A DNA stretch of 17,135 bases from Planctomycetia bacterium (GTDB lineage: Bacteria; Planctomycetota; Planctomycetia; Pirellulales; UBA1268), in the NCBI GenBank assembly GCA_009923125.1, contig RFUD01000006.1, positions 1 to 17,135 on the forward strand, given 5' to 3'. Shown in pieces: positions 1-8,463 of the stretch. The position numbers and the translations under genes were made by a program. How positions within the stretch are numbered: the first letter of the stretch is position 1; each line of letters begins with the position of its first letter. The notes beneath the pieces are model-generated. The model ran no database searches and was not told the origin of the DNA. It saw only the letters and a program-made list of their open reading frames with translations.

Positions 1-362
1 GGCTCGACGCGGCCCGGGCGAGCGGTGAAGCCGGCATCGCCGGAAAACTGTTTACGACCCGCAGCCTGTTTCTCTGCGGCGATCTCGCCGCGGCCGACTC
101 GCTCGACTATCTCTCCGGGCTGCTTGTCGGGGAGGAGTTGCGCAGCGCTCTCGCGACGCTCGAAGGGGCATGCCCGCCGTGTGTGCTCGTGGGCGATCCG
201 GCCCTCTGCGGCCGCTATCGCGAGGCGTTCGCCGCATTCGGCATCGATGACGTGCGGTCGCTCGACGAGACGGGGCCGCTGGGCCTCTGCCGGATCGCCT
301 GCGCGGCGGGCCTCGTCGCCGACGTGCGCTCGCCCCTCGAGGAGTCTGCGTGCCGTGGCTGA
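1..362 (+). CDS. dgoK: 2-dehydro-3-deoxygalactonokinase, C-terminal part (5' end outside window)
   Basis: The reading frame is open from position 3 to the TGA at 360-362, giving about 119 residues of a C-terminus. The stretch KLFTTRSLFL, followed by the DYLSGLLVGEEL motif, matches what I know of the DgoK family C-terminal half, where a phenylalanine-rich helix precedes the YLSGLLIG-type motif. The family phosphorylates 2-dehydro-3-deoxy-D-galactonate with ATP in the cytoplasm, in the DeLey-Doudoroff pathway. The next gene encodes the matching aldolase and overlaps this one by 8 bp, which supports the assignment and suggests translational coupling. The ATP-binding N-terminal half is outside the window, so catalytic residues cannot be checked. 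The exact sugar substrate is inferred from context. Confidence 0.82.
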   Translation, partial: LDAARASGEAGIAGKLFTTRSLFLCGDLAAADSLDYLSGLLVGEELRSALATLEGACPPCVLVGDPALCGRYREAFAAFGIDDVRSLDETGPLGLCRIACAAGLVADVRSPLEESACRG

Positions 363-1038
363 CCGAGAAGCGTCGCTCGCACACCTCGCTGCGCTCCCGC
401 TGATCGCGATCCTCCGCGGCGTCGAGCCCGACGAGGTCGTGGAGATCGGGACGGCGCTCTGCGATGCCGGGTTTCGGGTCATCGAGATTCCGCTCAACTC
501 GCCGCAGCCGCTCGAGAGCATCCGTCGGCTCGCCGCTGCGATTGGCGACTGCGCTGCGATCGGCGCTGGAACGGTGCTCACCGTCGCGGATGTGGATGCG
601 GTCGCGAAAGCCGGCGGCACGCTCATCGTGTCGCCCAACGCCGACCCGGCCGTGATCCGCGCCACGAGATCGGCCGGCCTCGTGAGTTGCCCCGGCGTGG
701 CCACGCCCACCGAGGGGTTCGCCACGCTCGCTGCCGGCGCCGACGTCCTCAAACTCTTTCCCGCCGAGCAGATCGCGCCACCAGTCGTCAAAGCCTGGCG
801 GGCCGTGTTTCCGGCTAAAGTGCAGCTCGTGCCGGTGGGCGGAATCACGCCGGCGACCATGGCGGCCTACCGCGCGGCCGGTGCCAGCGGCTTCGGGCTC
901 GGCTCGGCGATCTACAAGCCCGGCATGACGGCCGAGGCCGTGCGACGGGCGGCTGACGCATTCGTGGCGGCGTGGCACGCGGATGCTTCGCCTGCCGTTC
1001 GTTCCGGATCCTCGACACCTTCCTCAACGACACGGTGA
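355..1038 (+). CDS. dgoA: 2-dehydro-3-deoxy-6-phosphogalactonate aldolase (KDPG/KDPGal aldolase family)
   Basis: This 227-residue class I aldolase would split 2-dehydro-3-deoxy-6-phosphogalactonate into pyruvate and glyceraldehyde 3-phosphate. The sequence shows LPLIAILRG near the start, then EIPLNSPQ with a catalytic-type Glu at about residue 44, GAGTVL, SPNADP, and ADVLKLFPAEQ with the Schiff-base Lys at about residue 133. VGGITP and GLGSAIYKPG phosphate-loop motifs follow. EIPLNSPQ is the form typical of DgoA rather than of general KDPG aldolase. I chose the GTG at 355 because it begins just before the conserved core, has a GAGGAG ribosome-binding site at 339-344, and overlaps the dgoK stop. 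The frame stays open further upstream, but that part is dgoK read out of frame. A polar Ser/Thr-rich tail of about 15 residues follows the family core. The DHDPS-family lyase lies 8 bp downstream. Confidence 0.9.
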   Translation: MADREASLAHLAALPLIAILRGVEPDEVVEIGTALCDAGFRVIEIPLNSPQPLESIRRLAAAIGDCAAIGAGTVLTVADVDAVAKAGGTLIVSPNADPAVIRATRSAGLVSCPGVATPTEGFATLAAGADVLKLFPAEQIAPPVVKAWRAVFPAKVQLVPVGGITPATMAAYRAAGASGFGLGSAIYKPGMTAEAVRRAADAFVAAWHADASPAVRSGSSTPSSTTR

Positions 1039-1046
1039 CACCCCTC

Positions 1047-1940
1047 ATGTCTGCACCGCTCTCCGGCGTCTATCCGATCGCCAACACGCCGTTCCATGCC
1101 GATGGCTCGATCGATTTTGAGAGCCAGGACAGGCTCGTCGATCACCTGCTCGAGCAGGGGGCGCACGGCCTCGGTCTCTTCGGCAACGCGAGCGAGGGCT
1201 ACACGCTCGAGGCGACTGAACGCGTGGCCCTCATGCGCCGGATCGCGAAGCGCGTGAACGGCCGCGTGCCGCTCGTGGCGTCGAGCGGCCACACGGGCAC
1301 CGATGCCGCCGTGGCGCTGAGCAAGGAACTCGAGGATCTCGGCGCCGCGTGCCTGATGGTGCTGCCTCCCTACTTTCTCAAGACGGACGGCGACGGCCTG
1401 ATGCACTACTTCGAGGCGATCTCGAAGGCGGTGAAGATCCCGATCATGGTGCAGGACGCGCCGCTCATGACACAGGTGATGATGCCGCCGGCGCTCCTCG
1501 CCCGGATGGGCCGCGAGATCGAGCGCGTGCGCTACGTGAAGGTGGAGGCCCCCCCCACGCCCGCAAAGTGCTCGGCGATTGCGAAGCTCGCGGGCGATTC
1601 GCTCACTCTCTTCGGTGGACTCAACTGCCAGTTTTTCATCGAGGAGTGGCAGCGTGGCGTGCGCGGCCAGATGCCGGGCAGCGACCGGACGCGCGACCTG
1701 GTCGAGATCTGGAACCACCTCGAGGCGGGGCGGACCAACGAAGCGTGGAAGGTGTTCGCGCGGATCCTGCCGCTCCTGCGGTTTGAGCTGCAGCCGGGAC
1801 TTGGCGTGTCGGCCCAGAAGCACAACCTCATGGCCGCGGGCGTGATTGCCTCGGCCCACGTGCGGCACCCGACGGCGTCGCTCGACGAAGCGAGCGTCGC
1901 CGAACTGGCCGTGCTGCGCGGCCTTGCCGACCGCATCTGA
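1047..1940 (+). CDS. Dihydrodipicolinate synthase/N-acetylneuraminate lyase family protein (probable 2-keto-3-deoxy acid aldolase or dehydratase)
   Basis: The 297-residue product is a TIM-barrel class I lyase of the DHDPS/NAL family. Family features visible are PIANTPFHADG near the N-terminus, GNASEGYTL in the position of the GTTGE pyruvate-binding motif, PPYF with the catalytic Tyr at about 109, and YVKVEAPP with the Schiff-base Lys at about 165. The length is normal for the family. The GNASEG variant and the position inside a sugar-acid operon argue against lysine biosynthesis. They favour an aldolase or dehydratase acting on a 2-keto-3-deoxy sugar acid; this is inference. ATG 1047 begins the conserved region. 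A GTG at 1035, overlapping the dgoA stop as GTGA, is a possible alternative start adding four residues. Neither start has a clear ribosome-binding site. Confidence 0.8.
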   Translation: MSAPLSGVYPIANTPFHADGSIDFESQDRLVDHLLEQGAHGLGLFGNASEGYTLEATERVALMRRIAKRVNGRVPLVASSGHTGTDAAVALSKELEDLGAACLMVLPPYFLKTDGDGLMHYFEAISKAVKIPIMVQDAPLMTQVMMPPALLARMGREIERVRYVKVEAPPTPAKCSAIAKLAGDSLTLFGGLNCQFFIEEWQRGVRGQMPGSDRTRDLVEIWNHLEAGRTNEAWKVFARILPLLRFELQPGLGVSAQKHNLMAAGVIASAHVRHPTASLDEASVAELAVLRGLADRI

Positions 1941-1964
1941 GGCGCACCCCGACGGGCGGTATCG

Positions 1965-3184
1965 ATGCGCATCCCACATCTTCGCTGGTGGATCGCCGGG
2001 CTCCTGTTCCTCTCGACGGTGATCAACTACGTCGATCGGCAGACGCTGTCGGTGCTCGCGCCCGTGCTCCGAGAGGAGCTTGGGATCACCGACTCGCAAT
2101 ACGCCAACATCCTCACGGCCTTCCTCGCCGCCTACACCGTGATGTACGTCGGATCCGGGTTCCTCGTGGACCGATTCGGCACCCGCCGGTCGCTCGCCGG
2201 ATTCATGGTGTGGTGGTCGGCGGCGAACATGGCCCATGCGTTCGCGAGGGGGCCCTGGTCGCTCGGCGGGCTGCGGTTCCTGCTCGGACTCGGGGAATCC
2301 GGCAACTTCATGGCCGCCTTCAAGGCGGTGAGCGAATGGTATCCGGCGAAGGAGCGGGCGTTCGTTCACGGGCTCGTGCAGAGCGGCGCGGCCATTGGGG
2401 CGATCGTGGCGCCGCCGGTGATCACGGCCCTCAATGCCGCCTACGGCTGGCAGCCCGCGTTTCTCGTCACGGGCGCCCTCGGCTTCGTGTGGCTCGTGCT
2501 CTGGCTCCTGCTCTACCACGCACCCGAGACGCATCCCTTCGTCACGCCCGAGGAGCGGGAGTGCGTGCTCGAAGACGAGCTGAAGGCCCACGGCGAAGCC
2601 TGTTTGGGCATCCGCAGACGTGGGGCCTGCTCGTCGCACGGTTCCTTTCCGACCCGGTGTGGTGGTTCTACCTTTTCTGGCTCCCCAAGTACCTCGTCGA
2701 GAAGCGCGGCTTTTCCATGACCGAGATGGGGATGATCGCGTGGATGCCCTATCTGGCGGCCGATGTGGGGGCCATCGGGGGTGGCTGGCTCAGCGGCCGG
2801 CTCGTCGCACGTGGATGGGACCCGATCCGGGCCCGGCTGGCCGTGATGCTGCCCTTCGCCTGCCTGATGCCGCTCTCTCTGTTCGTTGACCGCGCGGAGT
2901 CGTGGGTCACGATCGCGCTGATCTGCGTCGTCACGTTTTCACACATGGCATGGAAGACCAATCAGAACACGCTCACGAACGACGTCTATCCCAAGGCGCT
3001 CATCGGTACGGCGTCAGGGATGCTCGCCTTCGGAACGGGCCTCGGCGGCACGCTCTTCACATGGCTCACGGGCTGGATCGTGGAGTCGTTCGGCTACGGT
3101 GCCGTGTTCGTGCTGATGAGCGTGCTTCATCCGATCTCCTACGTGGTCACGCGGTGGCTCGTCCGCCGTCCGCTCACGCCCTGA
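1965..3184 (+). pseudogene. MFS sugar-acid permease (hexuronate/galactonate type, ACS family), split by a frameshift
   Basis: The gene encodes a 12-helix major facilitator permease that would import the sugar acid used by the neighbouring enzymes. The first frame, from ATG 1965, gives INYVDRQTLSVLAPVL in helix 1, the DRFGTRRS loop, GLGESGNF, and helices up to about position 2520. This is the pattern of ExuT/DgoT-like anion:cation symporters. After codon GCC at 2598-2600 the homologous reading moves to another frame, starting at CTG 2600. It continues HPQTWGLLVARFLSDPVWWFYLFWLPKYL through to the stop at 3182-3184. Read without the shift, the protein ends in nonsense at 2720. The intact gene should contain 1+3n more bases here. 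The usual central-loop linker between helices 6 and 7 also looks shortened, so a small deletion is more likely than one miscalled base. It could be a genuine mutation or an assembly error. The lyase gene ends 24 bp upstream and the dehydratase begins 10 bp downstream. Confidence 0.85.
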
Positions 3185-3194
3185 GGCTTCTGCC

Positions 3195-4352
3195 ATGCAC
3201 ATCGCATCCCTGAAGGCGATCCCGGTGCGGCTGCCGCGCGACGCGACTGCTGCAAAAGGCACGGCCGGATCACCGACGACGCTCGCAGGCTCGGGCGGCT
3301 ACCGCTGGTCCACCGCGTATCCGGTGCTCTACTCCGTGAACTTCGAGACGGCGCTCGTCCGCGTGGAACTCTCGAATGGCTTGGTCGGCTGGGGTGAGGC
3401 TCAGGCGCCGCTCGCGCCGGAGGTGGCCTGCACGATCGCCGAGCATCTTTTACGTCCGGCCGTCGTAGGCGAGGAGTTCGACGGCTCGGCGGGCCGGATC
3501 GCCGAACTCTGGGAGCGGATGTATGCCACGATGCGGGTCCGCGGGCACTCGGGCGGCTTCATGCTCGACGCGATGAGCGGCGTGGACATCGCGCTCTGGG
3601 ACCTTGCCGGAAAACTCGCCGACAAGCCCGTGGCGAGCCTGCTGGCCGCGGCGCCGAAGCAGACGGTGCCGGCGTATCTGAGCGGCACTTCGGGCGCGAC
3701 CATCGCGGAGCGGACCGCCTTCGCTGCGCGCCATGCAGCCGAGGGCTTTTCGCTCGTCAAGCTCTACTACGAGACGGAGTGGCGCGAGTTGCTCGCCGTG
3801 GCCGACGCCCTGCCGCAGGGCATGCAGTTCGCCGTGGACGCGCTCTGGCATCTGCCGCCGGCCGACGCCGTCGCGATGGCTCGGGAACTCGATGCCCGCA
3901 ACGCGCGCTGGCTCGAATGCCCGCTCTACCCCGAAGACGTGGCCGGCCACGCGGCGCTCGCCGCGGCGATCACGACGCCGCTCGCCCTTGGCGAGAGTTA
4001 CCGCACGCTCGCCGAACTGCAGCCGTTTCTTGCGATCGCAAAAGTCCTCCAGCCTGATCTCGGCCGCGTGGGGATCACCGGCTTCATGAAGATCGCCGCC
4101 GCGTTCCCCGGGCCGGTCGTGCCCCATCTGAGCATCGCCATGGGGCCACAGGTGGCCGCCGCGATCCACGTGGCCGCGGCCGCGAACAACTGCGACCTCT
4201 GCGAATACAACCCCAACGTGCTCTCCACGGCCAATTCCTTCCTCGCCGAGCCGATTCGTTGCAGCGGTGGCCGCTACCAGGTGGCTTCGGCGCCGGGCCT
4301 CGGCATCTTGTGGAACGACGCGGGGCGGCGGCTTGTCGAGGCGATCGGCTGA
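3195..4352 (+). CDS. Enolase-superfamily acid-sugar dehydratase (mandelate racemase/muconate lactonizing enzyme family)
   Basis: The 385-residue protein shows the enolase-superfamily barrel in order. Metal ligands are Asp215 (FAVDALWH), Glu241 (WLECPLYPED) and Glu267 (LALGES). Asp288 (LQPDLGRVGI) and His311 (VPHLS) form the catalytic dyad used by mandelate-racemase-type members. The capping domain carries LVGWGEAQAP and the ALWDLAGK motif. The expected KxK pair at the end of the second strand reads K189-L-Y191, so the second lysine is replaced by tyrosine. In this operon the likely role is dehydration of an aldonate, such as a galactonate-like acid, to a 2-keto-3-deoxy acid. The true substrate cannot be read from sequence. 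It starts 10 bp after the permease with a GAGG ribosome-binding site. It appears to end the operon, since a 122-bp gap follows. Confidence 0.82.
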   Translation: MHIASLKAIPVRLPRDATAAKGTAGSPTTLAGSGGYRWSTAYPVLYSVNFETALVRVELSNGLVGWGEAQAPLAPEVACTIAEHLLRPAVVGEEFDGSAGRIAELWERMYATMRVRGHSGGFMLDAMSGVDIALWDLAGKLADKPVASLLAAAPKQTVPAYLSGTSGATIAERTAFAARHAAEGFSLVKLYYETEWRELLAVADALPQGMQFAVDALWHLPPADAVAMARELDARNARWLECPLYPEDVAGHAALAAAITTPLALGESYRTLAELQPFLAIAKVLQPDLGRVGITGFMKIAAAFPGPVVPHLSIAMGPQVAAAIHVAAAANNCDLCEYNPNVLSTANSFLAEPIRCSGGRYQVASAPGLGILWNDAGRRLVEAIG

Positions 4353-4394
4353 ACGCTGGCGCAGGCGCGCAGATTTTCGCCGTCTTTGCGCCGG

Positions 4395-4424
4395 TTGTGG
4401 CCCATTCGCGAGGGTCGATAAATA
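4395..4424 (+). promoter_or_regulatory. Candidate promoter for the DUF1592/DUF1552 pair
   Basis: This AT-rich patch lies within a GC-rich 122-bp gap. TTGTGG at 4395-4400 could serve as a -35 box. TAAATA at 4419-4424, 18 bp further on, could serve as a -10 box. It lies about 50 bp ahead of ATG 4475 and is the only promoter-like pair I see in this gap. Planctomycete promoters are poorly defined, so this is a weak call. Confidence 0.3.
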
Positions 4425-4474
4425 ATGAAAAGATCTCTCTCGGTGGTCTCCTGGCTGGCACCCGCCTCGCTCCC

Positions 4475-7112
4475 ATGCGTTCAACCGCCCGCCTCGCCGC
4501 GGCCTCCATCCTCGGCTTTTTGGTGACAGCCTCGGTCGAGGCTGCCCCGAGGGCGGTCCTCGAGGAATCGCAGCGGCAGTTCCTTGCCGCTCACTGCGCC
4601 ACGTGCCACGGGGCCGAGGATCCCGAGGCGAACTTTCGCGTCGATGATCTGCCGCTGGCGATCGACACCGTGGCGGCTGCGGAACGCTGGCAGAAGGTGC
4701 TGGGCGCGCTCAACTCGGGCCGTGCTCGCCACGACGATGGTCGTCGCCCGCAAGAGCCTAGCCGACCAAGGCGGCCGGATCGCGATGCGGCGGCTTAATC
4801 GCCGCGAATACAAGAACACGCTCCGCGATCTCTTGGGCGTCGAGGTGGACGTGAGCGATCTGCCGGCCGACACGAGCCCGCTGGCGTTCGACACCGTGGG
4901 CGCGAGCCTGTTCATGACCGCGAGCCAGTTCGAGCAGTACGAGGCGATCGGCCGCGACGCGCTCGCCGCCGCCTTCAAGAAGCATGCGGCGGCTGGTTTG
5001 AAGAAGCAGCTGCGGGTCGAGGCGGAGAAGACGCTGGATAAGTTCAGGAAAGCGAATGAAAACCTGCAGGCCAACCAGCAGGCGGCGCGGGAGTGGTTCA
5101 AGAAACTGGAAGCAGCCGTTGCGAGCCCGGAGAATGCCGAGTTCGTCGCCAAGACCCGGCCCACGCTCAAGAAAGAGGAGGAGTTCAAGTTTCATTGGCG
5201 GTCGCTCTCGGGGTTGCCGTCGCCCGACGACGCCGTGAAGAACAGTGGCAACAACCCGCAGTTTTTGACGGCGATTCTCGAGGAGAAGCGGTTCATTCCC
5301 TACGAGGAGCACTATCTCTCGATGCCGGGGCTCGATCGCGGAGCATATCTCGCCGTTCCCGCCGGACCGCGGGCCCCGAATTCGAACGCCTCGCTGAGTC
5401 TCGACATCCCGCCCGACTGGCCGCCCGGCGACTACGTGATCCGGATCCGCTGCGCCGCCCGGCCGGAGGCAGCACCCGAGCGAAGGTTCATCGAATTCGG
5501 TCACCGGCACTACGGCGATCGGATGCCCGCGATCAGCGCGCATCACGTGACCGGCACGATGGATGCCCCGCAGGTGATCGAGATTCCCTACACGCTCAAG
5601 GATGCCGATTCCGACCCGGCCAAGCGGCGGTTCGCGATCCGCGAGATCGACACTGGCAGCAGCGTGGCCGTGCGGCGGATTTTTGACGAGGGCGTGAAGG
5701 CCAACGGCATCGGTCCGGAACTGGCGATCTGGGTCGATTGGATCGAGATCGAGCGCAAGCCGCACGCGGACGGCGGCGAGCCTCCGGGGATCAAGGCGCT
5801 CCGTCCGCTGCTCGATGCCAAGGATCCCGACGCCGTGCCGCCGGCCCAGGCGAAGCGGGCGGTCGAGCAGTTCATCGCCGAGGCCTACCGTTGTGCGAAG
5901 CCCGCCACGGGGGAGGTCGATCGGCTGGCGGGGATCTACGCGGCCCGTCGCGGCTTGGGCGCGAAGCACGAGGAAGCGCTTAAGGAGGCGATCGTATCGG
6001 TGCTCTCGTCGCCGCGCTTCCTCTACCGGGCGGAGCCTGGGCCCGACGAAGGCCGCCGCGAACTCGATGGCCTCGAGCTTGCCACGCGGCTCTCCTACTT
6101 CCTCTGGGGCGCCCCGCCCGACGCGACGCTTCTCGGATTGGCGAAGAGCGGCTCGTTGCTCGAGCCGGCGGTGCTCGAATCGCAGACGAACCGCCTGCTC
6201 GACGACCCGCGGTCGGCGGGCTTCGTCGAACCGTTCGTGGCGCAGTGGCTGGCGATGGACCGGCTCGACTTCTTCCAGTTCGACCTCAAGCTCTATCCGC
6301 AGTTCGACGACAGCACGAAGGCTGCAGCCCGCAGGGAAGTCTACGAGACGTTCGCTTATCTTCTCCGGGAGAACGGGCGGCTGAGCGATCTGCTCAAGGC
6401 AGACTACGTCGTCGTCAACGGGCTGCTCGCCGACTACTACGGTCTCGAGGGAGTGCACGGCGACGAGTTCCGCCGCGTATCCCTGCCGGCCAGGTCACCG
6501 CGGGGCGGGCTCTTGGGAATGGCGGCCGTGCACGCCATGGGCAGCAACGGCGAGCACTCGAGCCCGGTCGAGCGCGGTGCCTGGGTGCTGCGGAAATTGC
6601 TCAACGATCCGCCGCCGCCGGCGCCGCCGAACGTGCCGCAACTCGCCCGCCTCGCCGGGAAGTCGCTCACGACTCGCGAGCGGGTGGTGCTCCATCAGGA
6701 GGAGCCGCAGTGCGCGAGCTGCCACCGCAAGATCGATCCGATCGGCTTCGGCCTGGAGAACTTCGACGCCGTGGGTGCCTGGCGGACGACCGACAGTTCG
6801 ATGGCGGTCAACGCCCAAGGCAAGCCCGATCCCAAGACGAAGAAGACGTGGACGATCGACCCGGCCGGGGCCTTGCACGGCGGTCCGTCGTTCACCGACT
6901 TTTACGGCCTGCGCGACATCGTCGCTTCCCGGCCCGAGCAGTTCGCCCGGGGATTCACGGCGGCCCTCATCGAATACGCCCTCGGCCGACCCTGCGGGTT
7001 CGGCGACGAGTCGCTCATCGACGCGGTCGTGAAGGACGCCCAAAGCCATGCATTCAGCACCCGGTCATTCGTCCATGCCCTCGTGCAGAGCAAGGCTTTT
7101 CGCACGAAATAG
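4475..7112 (+). CDS. DUF1587/DUF1595/DUF1592/DUF1588/DUF1585 planctomycete cytochrome-like protein, frameshifted near its 5' end
   Basis: This is a large exported protein of a family typical of planctomycetes; its biochemical role is unknown. From ATG 4475 there is a signal peptide (basic start, hydrophobic LAAASILGFLV) and a c-type haem motif CATCH at 4595-4609. The reading then reaches QKVLGALNSG at about 4719. From there the homologous frame changes and continues from about 4720 with TTMVVARKSL. In order come DUF1587 (RRLNRREYKNTLRDLL, from 4785), a charged coiled-coil-like stretch (about 4975-5200), a beta-rich insert (about 5335-5750), DUF1595 (about 5850-6040), DUF1592 (about 6060-6450), DUF1588 with a second haem motif CASCH at 6711-6725, and DUF1585 to the TAG at 7110-7112. 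The segment after ALNSG, which in relatives carries a GEMPP motif and a short linker, is missing at the frame change. The shift implies 2+3n lost bases. If start codons inside the long frame are used, the product would lack the signal peptide and first haem site. Confidence 0.83.
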
Positions 7113-7143
7113 CCATCCGCCTCCACTCCCCGGAGTCCCCGCC

Positions 7144-8451
7144 ATGAAGCCCCTGACCACCCGCATCTCCCGCCGCCACGCGATCACCACCGGCACGGCC
7201 GTGATCGCGCTGCCCGCGCTCGAGTCGCTCGGCTTCCGGCGGTGTGCGGCGGCCGTCGCCGGCGGGCCGCCCCCGAAGCGGCTCGTATTCCTCGGCTTCG
7301 GCTGGGGCGTCACGGAAGACGAGTGGTATCCGAAGATCGATACACCGGGCCGCGACTACGTCCTTCCCCCGCTCCTCGAACCGCTCACGAAGCACAAGGC
7401 CGACTTCAGCATCGTGCAGGGCCTGTGGAACCGCTCCACGGGCAACGGACACTACGGCAGCACGTTCTGGCTGACGGGGGCGAATGAATACGGCGCGCCC
7501 GGGCAGAGCTTTTTCAACAGCGTCTCGGTCGATCAGGTGGCCGCCCGTGCCCTCGGCACCGACACGCGGTTCGAATCGCTGGCGCTCGACTGCGGCGAGG
7601 CGGCGAACGGGTCCGGCCACGGGCCCGGGCTCTCCCTTTCGTGGGATCCACGGGGCAAGCCAGTGGGTGGGCCGCGGAATCCCGTGGAGGCGTTTCATCG
7701 GCTCTTCGCCAAGGACACGACACCGCTCGAGCAGCAGAAGGCGCTGCTCAAGCAGCGGCGGAGCATCCTTGACAACGCGCTCGAAAATGCCCGCGACCTC
7801 GGCCGCTCACTCGGCACCACCGATCAGGACAAACTCGACGAATACCTGCAGGGTATCCGCGACCTGGAGACGAGGCTCTCGCGGGACGAGAAGTGGATCG
7901 GGGCGGAGCGGCCGCAGCCGCCCTTCGGCGAACCGAAGCCGGGGCTCGCCGGCCGCGAGGAGATCGCACTCGTGTACGACATCATCGTGGCCGCCCTCCA
8001 GACCGACAGCACGCGGGTGCTCACCTATCGCCAACCGGTCACGACGCTGCTCACGAGCCTCGGACTCAAGACGGAAGCCCACACGATGAGCCACTACCAC
8101 GGCCGACCCGGCGACGTCGTGGAGTCGTCGCGGGCCCGCGATCTCGCCCAGAGCGAACTGCTCGCCGGACTCATCGCCAAACTCAAGGACGCGAAGGAAG
8201 CCGACGGAACGAGCCTCTTCGACCACGTGACGGTCGTCTACGGCAGCAACATCCGCACGGGCCACTCGCTCGACAACTGTCCGACGCTGATTGCCGGGCG
8301 GGGGGCAGGCGTGAAGCTCGGCGAGAACATCGTCGTCACGAAGGGCCTCCCCCTGTGCAACGCGTGGCTCACGCTTCTCAAGGGTTCGGGCGTGGAGGCC
8401 GAAGCGTTCGGCGACAGCACGGGGCCGCTGCGGGAAATCATTGCGTCGTAG
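7144..8451 (+). CDS. DUF1552 domain secreted protein
   Basis: The 435-residue product matches the DUF1552 family, which in planctomycetes almost always sits next to a DUF1592-type gene, as it does here 31 bp downstream. The N-terminus reads TRISRRHAITTGTAVIALPAL, a twin-arginine-like signal, followed by PKRLVFLGFGWG. Recognisable blocks are FWLTGANEY, SLALDCGEAANG, LSLSWDPRGKPV, the LDEYLQGIRDLETRL helix, the YRQPVTTLLTSLG/MSHYHGRPGD region and VVYGSNIRTGHSLDNCPTLIAGRG near the C-terminus. The last blocks resemble the sulfatase/DUF1501-like fold, but I infer no catalytic activity. ATG 7144 starts immediately before the signal sequence; the open frame upstream is an artefact of the previous gene. 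It was probably transcribed with the DUF1592 gene. Function unknown. Confidence 0.88.
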   Translation: MKPLTTRISRRHAITTGTAVIALPALESLGFRRCAAAVAGGPPPKRLVFLGFGWGVTEDEWYPKIDTPGRDYVLPPLLEPLTKHKADFSIVQGLWNRSTGNGHYGSTFWLTGANEYGAPGQSFFNSVSVDQVAARALGTDTRFESLALDCGEAANGSGHGPGLSLSWDPRGKPVGGPRNPVEAFHRLFAKDTTPLEQQKALLKQRRSILDNALENARDLGRSLGTTDQDKLDEYLQGIRDLETRLSRDEKWIGAERPQPPFGEPKPGLAGREEIALVYDIIVAALQTDSTRVLTYRQPVTTLLTSLGLKTEAHTMSHYHGRPGDVVESSRARDLAQSELLAGLIAKLKDAKEADGTSLFDHVTVVYGSNIRTGHSLDNCPTLIAGRGAGVKLGENIVVTKGLPLCNAWLTLLKGSGVEAEAFGDSTGPLREIIAS

Positions 8452-8463
8452 CCCCGGGCCGGT

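Noticed and set aside
25..354. Upstream extension of the KDPGal aldolase frame to ATG 25
   Set aside because: This stretch is dgoK sequence read in the wrong frame; family homology begins after GTG 355.
2595..2610. Programmed ribosomal frameshift in the permease
   Set aside because: No slippery heptamer is in the right phase, no stimulatory structure is evident, and the linker looks deleted. Mutation or assembly error is simpler.
912..2639. 575-residue open frame on the minus strand across the aldolase, lyase and permease genes
   Set aside because: The translation is rich in Arg, His, Glu and Gly without family motifs, the usual antisense shadow of GC-rich genes. The plus-strand genes here have clear motifs.
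4358..4400. Hairpin GGCGCA...TGCGCC after the dehydratase as a terminator
   Set aside because: The loop is long, one pair is a G-U wobble, and there is no T-run after the stem.
4758..6458. 566-residue open frame on the minus strand inside the DUF1592 gene
   Set aside because: It is a low-information Arg/Glu/Leu-rich translation antisense to well-recognised domains.
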